This document shows, piece by piece, positions 57,008 to 64,000 of a stretch of 64,000 bases of DNA. The DNA lies in contig OY992839.1 in the NCBI GenBank assembly GCA_963921425.1, positions 17,220,910 to 17,284,909 on the forward strand. Reading direction: 5' to 3'. The DNA comes from Dryas octopetala. Its lineage: Eukaryota > Streptophyta > Magnoliopsida > Rosales > Rosaceae. Numbering within the stretch: the stretch's first letter is position 1; each line of letters begins with the position of its first letter. The notes under the pieces are model-generated. The model did no database searches, was not told the DNA's origin, and saw only the letters and a list, made by a program, of their open reading frames with translations. The position numbers and the translations under genes were made by a program.

Positions 57008-58761
57008 GCACCCCCAAACTTAGATTTTGCTAGTCCTCGAGCAAAAAGAACAAAGAAAAGACTCAATACAGACTCAAAACATCCCAACACATGATTTCAT
57101 AAGCACAGCCATAAATAGCATAATCAAGCAAGATACATATAAAATTCATTCTTCGATCTCTAATAATGCTTCAATTAACATACCTTATTCCTCCATGAAC
57201 TAAATGGACCCTCCTTAGCACAAACTCAAGTGTTTAGACAAACAAGACTAAATCAGCATATCCAAAATAGTATCAACTCAAATTCTCACCAAGGCATGCT
57301 CTCAACAATAAAACGCTCAGAAATTGGGTTGACATGTGCACTCAAGTATATGTGAGAGATGATATGATAAACAAAAGCAAAAAGCTCACATATTAATAAT
57401 GAAAGACAGGCACCCATGAACAAAAACACTGATCTCAAGAAAAGGATTTAAAATACTTGAAAGAGAATCAATAACCATAAGCTTCCCTTTTATCTAGACT
57501 CCACATAATGAACTACAATTCTTCTAAGATCAAGTAGGGCTTTATTCGGGGTTGTAACGGAGGCTTAGGTTAGGATAAGGTATTGAAATAAAACGGGTAA
57601 CAAAGGGCTACAGACTATGGATTTGTACAAAACAACAGTAGAGGCATTCCTTGCATAATTTGTAATCATAGTCTTGAATTCGAACACTTTTCTTTTTCAA
57701 CCTTTTGAAATCGTCCGTTCCCTTAAACACATTTTTTTTTCCATTTTTTTTTTTTTTAGGGAACGACAAATAATCTTAAGCATAATTCCTTCTCTTCCAA
57801 CTATGCACACACATTTCTTTTTCACCTCACAATTCATTAGCTCACTGCAAATCCATAAGTGAGGTAAACAGGTAGAGGAGTGAAACTCCCCCAAACTTAG
57901 GGTTTGGTATAAGGGTAAACAAAGAAAAGGTCATTAGGCTCAAATTGTTTGACTAGGGTTATAACATAGGGTAGGCCTTAGGTTATGGGTTAGAAACAAA
58001 CAAAGCCTAATATCATCTCCTAAGATTCGTGTAGTTATATCCATGCTTTGTATAGAATAAGAGAGAAGTTCTAGCTCATTGATTTACAATTATATTCCAA
58101 GTAATTAATCAAAAGAAGGAATAATGAGATCACAACGACTTTATATGACAAGAAAAATATTAGAGTCATGTCAACACTCAAGAATTGAAGTACAGGGCTC
58201 AAAAGCTCACTTAGGTCATACAAGTCTACTCTATTAAGTATATGCATCTCTAGTCATGCAAGTTATCACTTAAGTTCATGAAAACAAGGCCCCAAGTCCA
58301 TAGAGTCTTAAATCATGTTATGAAACAATACTAGAAATAGAAGAATTCATATTATATATCCAAGCTAGACATGCTCATAAATAACCATACATAATAAAAT
58401 CAATTAGTTGGGGACTCAAGACAAAAACAACTCAAAGACTAAAAAACTTTTTTTTTTTTTTTTTTGTTAAATTTCAAAAATGCAATGCATTCCCCACCCC
58501 CAAACTTAAAAGAAACATTGTCCTCAATGTTTAAATGAAAGACATATGTAATGCACATTATAATGATAGAGGAAGGGAAAAACAATAAATAAAACAAATC
58601 TACTTAAATGAGCGAAAAGAGGGTGAAAACGTACCTTTGGCTGGTGTGGAAATGGTTCGCCCAGGCACAAGTACCAAATCACCTCTTCGTCGTCATCCAT
58701 CACTTGGGTTGCCTCCCAAGAAGCACTAAGTTTCACGTCTTCAGCCAGACCTAGTCTCATA
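57008..58761 (-). other. Non-coding 3' region and PPT of element F
   Basis: Colinear with that of C: true PPT 57010-57023, second PPT-like motif 57886-57900, first PPT-like motif 58494-58506 with hairpin AAACATTG/CAATGTTT (58513-58532), and post-stop hairpin 58704-58719, 42 nt after the pol stop. No gene. Confidence 0.75.
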
Positions 58762-59984
58762 CTAGAAATCAATTTTCTCTTGGTTCAGCTCAAAATCAGG
58801 TTCAAGGAAAGGCTTTACACGATGACCATTAACCTTAAATGTGTTCCCATTCTTCGGATTCTTGAGTTCAACTGTACCATAGGGAAACACTCGAACCACC
58901 TCATAAGGTCCGGTCCATCTTGGACGCAACTTGCCTGGGAAGAGACGTAATCTTGTATCATATAATAACACCTTCCCGCCAACAAAGAATTCTCTTGGAC
59001 GTAGCTTCTTATCATGGTACCTCTTGGTCCTTTCCTTGTACAACTTAGCATTCTCATATGCGAAATGTCGTATTTCCTCCAGCTCACTAAGTTGCAACTT
59101 CCTTTTCTCCCCAGCGGCATGAATATCAAAATTGAACTTCTTAATCACCCAATATGCCTTATGCTCCAGCTCAACTGGTAAATGACAAGCTTTCCCATAG
59201 ATCAGTCGAAATGGAGACATTCCAATGGGCGTCTTGTAAGCAGTGCGATAAGCCCATAATGCATCATTAAGCTTGGTAGACCAATCCTTCCTATTGGCGA
59301 GCACCGTTCTTTCCAAAATGAACTTGATCTCACAATTTGATATTTCTACTTGCCCACTCGTCTGTGGATGATAGGGAGTAGCCACTTTATACCTTATTCC
59401 ATACTTCTTCATCACGGCCTCAAACAGCTTATTGCAAAAATGCGACCCCCCATCACTAATGATTGCTCTCGGGGTACCAAATCGTGCAAAAATATTGGTC
59501 TTAAGGAAATTCAAGACCACTCGAGCATCATTAGTCCCACAAGCGACAGCTTCCACCCACTTAGACACATAATCAACTCCCACCAGAATGTACTCGTATC
59601 CAAAAGAAGATGGAAACGGTCCCATGAAATCTATACCCCAAACATCAAAGATTTCGACTTCCAACATGAAGTTCAGCGGCATCTGATCGCGAGCAGAAAT
59701 ATTTCCCATCTTCTGACATCTGTCACATGTGAGATAAAACTGATGACAATCATGAAAAATAGTGGGCGAAAAGAAACCTGCTTGAAGAATCTTGTAAGCG
59801 GTCTTAGTTCCTCCACCATGGCCTCCACATTCTTTAGAATGGCACATCTCAATGACATTCCTCTACTCCATTTCCGGTACACATCGTCTTATCAACTGAT
59901 CTGACCCATATTTGAACAAATAAGGATCATCCCACACATATTGTCTGACATCATGTAGAAACTTCTTCCTTTGGTAATGTGTCA
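58762..59984 (-). pseudogene. Integrase portion of pol, element F
   Basis: Minus-strand pol from the RNase H/integrase linker ([10 protein letters not shown]) to the normal C-terminus ending K-I-D-F. A TAG replaces the glutamine codon of E-Q-R-N-V-I-E near 59866. The zinc site and the D, D, E residues of integrase remain. It keeps the R-W-T-G-P-Y module. Single changes (for example G-F-F-S-P-T where C has W) suggest relaxed selection. The truncated upstream side has no start, so it is not expressed as an enzyme. Confidence 0.9.
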
Positions 59985-61911
59985 AGGTCAAAGTCAATAG
60001 TCAATTGTGCCACATCATCACATGACATGGACTACACATGCAGCCCATTATGGGCCATGCACATAACCCTAGCCCAAAGGACCAAGGCCATGTGCCTATT
60101 GCAAGCCCAATTGGAGGAAGCCCAAGTTGTGCCATTCCAAGATCCAAGAGCCCAAGTCATACAGCCATGCGCAAGCCATGCATCCCTAAAGCCCATCACG
60201 CCACTTGCTTGTTGCAGCCAGCCCATGTTCTTTTAATTGAAACCCTAGCCCATCACGCCTACAAAGAGAAAGCCCAAGGAATCCTAGCAAAAAAAGAAGT
60301 CAAAACCCTGGAAAATAGAGCACCAATTTCGACAGCAATTCTGTAATTCTCCAGAACGAATCAGGTAGCATGCCATATATGGTTGGAAAGATACGGATGT
60401 TAGCTTTGCAGGGAATTTTACGGATTTCGATTCTGAGTTTTCTTGCTCAAGATATGGTCATTTTAGTGGAGGTAGCGCAGCAGTTCCGCGAGCTGAAAAC
60501 GAAGTTACGCCCAAAAAGAGCCCAAATCAGCCCAAGGCCCATGTTTGGCCGAAAATTATAAGTCTTGATGTGCAAGAAATGCACTTATCCCACATTGAAG
60601 AGAAAGAGAAATCTCAGCCCCACTCTCCTCTATAAATACATCTTTATAACTCAAGGAGGGGGTTCTCCTCTTTGAAATTTCAGAAACCCTAGCTGTTCTC
60701 TCTCTCTCTCGTAGCCGCCAATACCCTAGCCTCCTTTCTCTCTCTTTCTTTTCTCATGCAGCCTAGGAACCCTAGCAGCCCCCATTATTTCTCTTCCCTT
60801 GCCACAGCCACCATCATCTCTCTTTCTTTATTTTTCTGCTGAACCGAAGGAGGTGGAAGGAGTCAAGTCGCAGCCACCATCATCTCTCTTTCTTTATTTT
60901 TTTTCTGAACCAAAGGAGGAGGAAGGAGTCAAGCCGCTGCCACCTTGTGCCGCCGCCGCTGCCACTCTCTAAGGATGTTCTCTTTGTTTTTCTTTTCGAA
61001 TTCTAGTTTTTAATTGTTTTGTTTAATTAGTTTGCTTTCCAACATGGATTGGGAATTTATTTATATTATTCTGATTTTCTTTTCTAACTTAATTATGTAA
61101 GTTTATTTATTCTATCTTGCATGTTAGTTGTAGGTTGATTAATGGATTTGCATGCTTTAACAAATCGTTTATCCGTCTCTTGGTCTGTTAGTTTGATGTT
61201 TGCATGTATTAAATTTTTATTATCTATTTGAACCCGTCACTAGTTGTTTGCATCCTTTGACTGGCCACCTTAGGGTAATTGCATCTAGTTTATTCGTTAG
61301 GTTTAGCTGTGAAATAGTCAAAGACACTAAACCACAAGTAACAAGGGAATAAGAGATTATTCTTGGTAATGGGGTTGGGCGACCTCTATAAGGAAATAGT
61401 CAAAGCTTATATGTTGTGCATGTTTAACGTTCTCACGGATCTTAATGACTCTTACATGGGTAACAACTGCCTTAGCTTGAACTAGGGAACATGTAAGTTA
61501 ACTGATTAAGGAAGGCCCAAGAAGCTCTTAGTTTATGCCTTAGGAGAACAATTGCGAGAAAGTAACTAGCCAAACCTTTTTAGCAGTCAAACTTTAATAC
61601 ATTGTGTTCAAATTAATTGTCATTAGCCTTGGATGGTTATTGCATGCTTATCTGATTTGAAATTGAAAACTTAACATTGCAAGATAGAATAAAGGGTGTG
61701 TACGTGTGGTGATGTGTGCATGAGTTTTATCTTTCTAAAACCCCCCCATTTAGTTATTCTATTGATTAATTGAATTGATTTGTTGTATATTAATCATTCC
61801 CTGTGGGATCGACCTCGTGCTTGTACGCTTTGCTACTAATGCGATTCGTGCACTTGCGAGTAAACTTAGAATGAGATAATTGTTTATTTTGTTCTAAGAA
61901 AACATTCAACA
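59985..61911 (+). repeat. Plus-strand LTR, 5'-truncated, inserted in chromovirus pol
   Basis: It begins in mid U3 (AGGTCAAAGTCAATAG) at the break with F. It carries the exchangeable module, TATAAATA at 60631-60638, the leader and conserved block, and ends ATTCAACA at 61911. No PBS follows; chromovirus pol starts directly, so this is the right end of a lost insertion or a truncated solo LTR. Confidence 0.82.
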
Positions 61912-64000
61912 AGTACAATTGGAGGATTTACAAAGGAAAGGTTTCATTCGAGAAAGTACATCACCTTGGGGAGCTCCAGTTTTGTTTGTTAAGTAGCATG
62001 ATGGTTCATTGCGTTTGTGTGTGGACTATCAGAAGTTGAATAGTGTTACTATAAAGAATAGATACCCTTTGCCAAGGATTGATGAGTTATTTGATCAACT
62101 CAATAAAGCTAAGCATTTTTCAAAGATTGATTTGCGATCTGGCTATCACCAGCTTCAAGTTCGAGAAGAGGATATACTAAAGACTGCTTTTCATACTCGA
62201 TATGGACACTATGAGTTTGTAGTAATGCCATTTGGATTGAAAAATGCACCAGCAGCATTCATGGACTTGATGAACAGGATTTTTCGACTTTACTTGGAAA
62301 AGTTTTTATAATCTTCATTGATGATATTCTCATTTAATCAAGGACTCAAGAAGAACATGAAGAGCATTTGAGAATTGTTTTGAAGACTCTGTTAGAGAAG
62401 CAACTCTATGCCAAGAAGTCGAAGTGTGATTTTTGGGTGACCGAAGTGCAATTCCTTTGACATGTAATCTCTGGGGAAGGAATTTCAGTGGATCCAAGCA
62501 AGATTGAAACTATGCTTGAGTGGGAACAACCTAAGAATGTTACAGAGGTAAGAAGTTTCCTTGGATTAGCTGGTTATTATAGGAGATTTGTTCAGGATTT
62601 CTCCAAGATTGCTACATCTTTGACTTGTTTGTTGAAGAAGGAAGTTAAATTTGAATGGAATGATAAGTTTAAAAAGGCGTTCGAGGAGTTGAAGAAGAGG
62701 TTAACATCAGCTCCGGTTTTAGTTTTCTCAAACGGTAAGGATCCGTATGAAGTTTATGCAGATGCCTCAGCTCAAGGACTTGGGTGTGTGTTGATACAGA
62801 ATGAGAGAGTAGTAGCTTATGCTTCAAGACAGCTGAAGAATCATGAGAAGAACTATCCTACTCACGATTTGGAGTTAGTAGCAGTTATTCATGCCTTGAA
62901 GATTTGGAGGTGTTACTTGTATGAAAGTAAGTTCACTGTGTTTTCGGATCACAAGAGTCTCAAGTACATTTTTACTCACCGTGACCTGAATTTAAGGCAA
63001 AGAAGATGGATGGAGTACATCAAGGATTATGATTTTGAATTATTGTACCATCCAAGGAAGTCGAATGTAGTCGCTGATGCCTTAAGTAGAAAAACAAGAA
63101 GTACTTTATCTAGTATGATGTTTGTAGACAGGGAAATGTTTCAAACTCTTAGTGAGTATGAGATTGAGGTTCAAGAAGATGGAATTCTAACTGGTTTGCA
63201 GTTGGAGCCTCAATTGGAGCAAGAGTTAGTTCAAAAACAAAAAGAAGATCCATAGTTGCAAGAACTGGAACAGAAACTGAACTCAAGAGAAGCACCTGAG
63301 GGATGGAGGATACACTCAGATAGTTTGAGGTATAAGGATCGAATGGTTGTACCGAAGGATGAGGAGCTCAAGAAATGAGTTCTGGATGTTGCTCATCTTA
63401 CTCACTTTGCTATGCATCATGGTAGTACCAAAATGTATAAGGATCTTAAACGGAGTTACTCGTGGAAAGGAATGAAGCAAGATGTGGCTGAGTATGTCAG
63501 TCGTTGCAGTGTATGTCAACAAATGAAACCTGAGCACCAGAAGCCGTCTGGTCTACTGCAACCGTTACCTATGCCTGAGTGGAAATGGGATTACATTACT
63601 ATGAATTTTTTTATGGAGTTGCCAAGGTCCACTAAGGGGCATAATAGAGTTTGGGTGATTGTTGATAGGCTGACGAAGACCGGTCACTTTTTGCCTGTCA
63701 AGATGGATTCACCTGTTAACTATTTCACTCAATTGTACATTAAGTGGATTGTTCGTTTACATGGCATTCTGAAAACAATCGTTTCTGATCGAGATCCTCG
63801 ATTCACATCGCGATTGTGGAAGAAATTGCAATCTGAGCTTGGCACTAGATTGGATTTGAGTACTGCTAACCATCCACAAACTGATGGACAATCATAACGA
63901 GTTATACAAACACTCGAGGATATGTTACGAGCTTGTGTGCTTGATTTGGGAGGCAAGTGGAGTGAGTATCTTCCTCTTGTAGAGTTTGTGTACAACAATA
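61912..64000 (+). pseudogene. Chromovirus (Tekay-like) pol remnant: RT, RNase H, integrase
   Basis: RT begins [16 protein letters not shown] at 61994-61996, a one-base deletion near 62306 just before the F-I-D-D site, a TAA near 62335 and a TGA near 62458 break it. RNase H (Y-A-D-A-S, F-S-D-H-K-S-L, V-A-D-A-L-S-R) is open from 62488 to a TAG at 63253. A TGA follows near 63376. Integrase has its zinc site (H-H-G-S-T, C-S-V-C-Q). The first catalytic Asp is Asn (I-T-M-N-F), the second is present (V-S-D-R-D-P-R-F), and the catalytic Glu codon after D-G-Q-S is TAA (63895-63897). It runs past the window end. Clearly dead. Confidence 0.9.

Larger units (their letters stand above)
54792..59984 (-). 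mobile_element. Element F: 3' half of a C-type element
   Basis: Minus strand: integrase part of pol, non-coding 3' region, PPT and 3' LTR. The 5' part, including gag, RT and the 5' LTR, is absent; the break at 59984 is joined to a plus-strand LTR. Confidence 0.9.

Overview
This 64 kb window is plant nuclear DNA made almost entirely of LTR retrotransposons inserted into one another. I found no host gene, rRNA gene, tRNA gene or CRISPR array. The plant assignment rests on Ty3/gypsy elements of the Athila type (primer-binding site matching the 3' end of tRNA-Asp, long 2.2-2.5 kb LTRs, Athila-style gag-pol) and on Tekay-like chromovirus remnants. The nesting suggests pericentromeric or other repeat-rich heterochromatin. 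I cannot name the species.

Layout. Element A (1-8187, +) is a non-autonomous gag-protease element with a broken gag; its 5' LTR is cut by the window edge. 8188-10903 is chromovirus debris: a GC-rich stretch, an 843-bp LTR of another family, a reversed LTR piece and an RT/RNase H pseudogene. 10904-26424 is a compound inverted element: LTR(+), gag fragment(+), gag(-), LTR(-). Element B (14614-24060, +) sits inside its primer-binding site; B is a complete gag-protease element with a perfect 5-bp target duplication (AACGG). 26425-28454 is an older LTR fragment and 28643-29672 a chromovirus LTR fragment. Element C (29673-41912, -) is an almost complete autonomous element with an uninterrupted 1751-residue gag-pol frame. 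Element D (41913-46350, +) is the 3' half of a different Athila-like element (integrase remnant, 3' region, 1.6 kb LTR). Element E (46351-53783, -) is a C-type element cut in integrase by D. 53784-54791 holds two LTR fragments head to head. Element F (54792-59984, -) is the 3' half of another C-type element. An LTR (59985-61911, +) follows, then a decayed chromovirus pol (61912-64000, +).

How the parts relate. A and B encode only gag and protease, with no RT, RNase H or integrase. They share the PBS, the polypurine tract, the LTR end blocks and the 3' non-coding architecture with the autonomous C/E/F type. This fits a parasite/master pair in which C-type enzymes copy A/B-type RNAs in trans (inference). 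LTR pairs of A, B and C differ at only a few positions by eye, so all three look recent.

The most unusual signals are non-coding and shared by the 3' halves of A, B, C, D and F. (1) A hairpin lies a fixed 42-44 nt after the gag or pol stop codon. (2) A second hairpin, with a compensatory base-pair change between families, abuts a PPT-like motif. (3) Two more PPT-like motifs follow, the last being the true PPT. (4) The U3 of A/B/C-type LTRs holds a tandem array of 15-bp quasi-palindromes, followed by RY, telobox and GCCCA (site II) motifs upstream of the TATA box.
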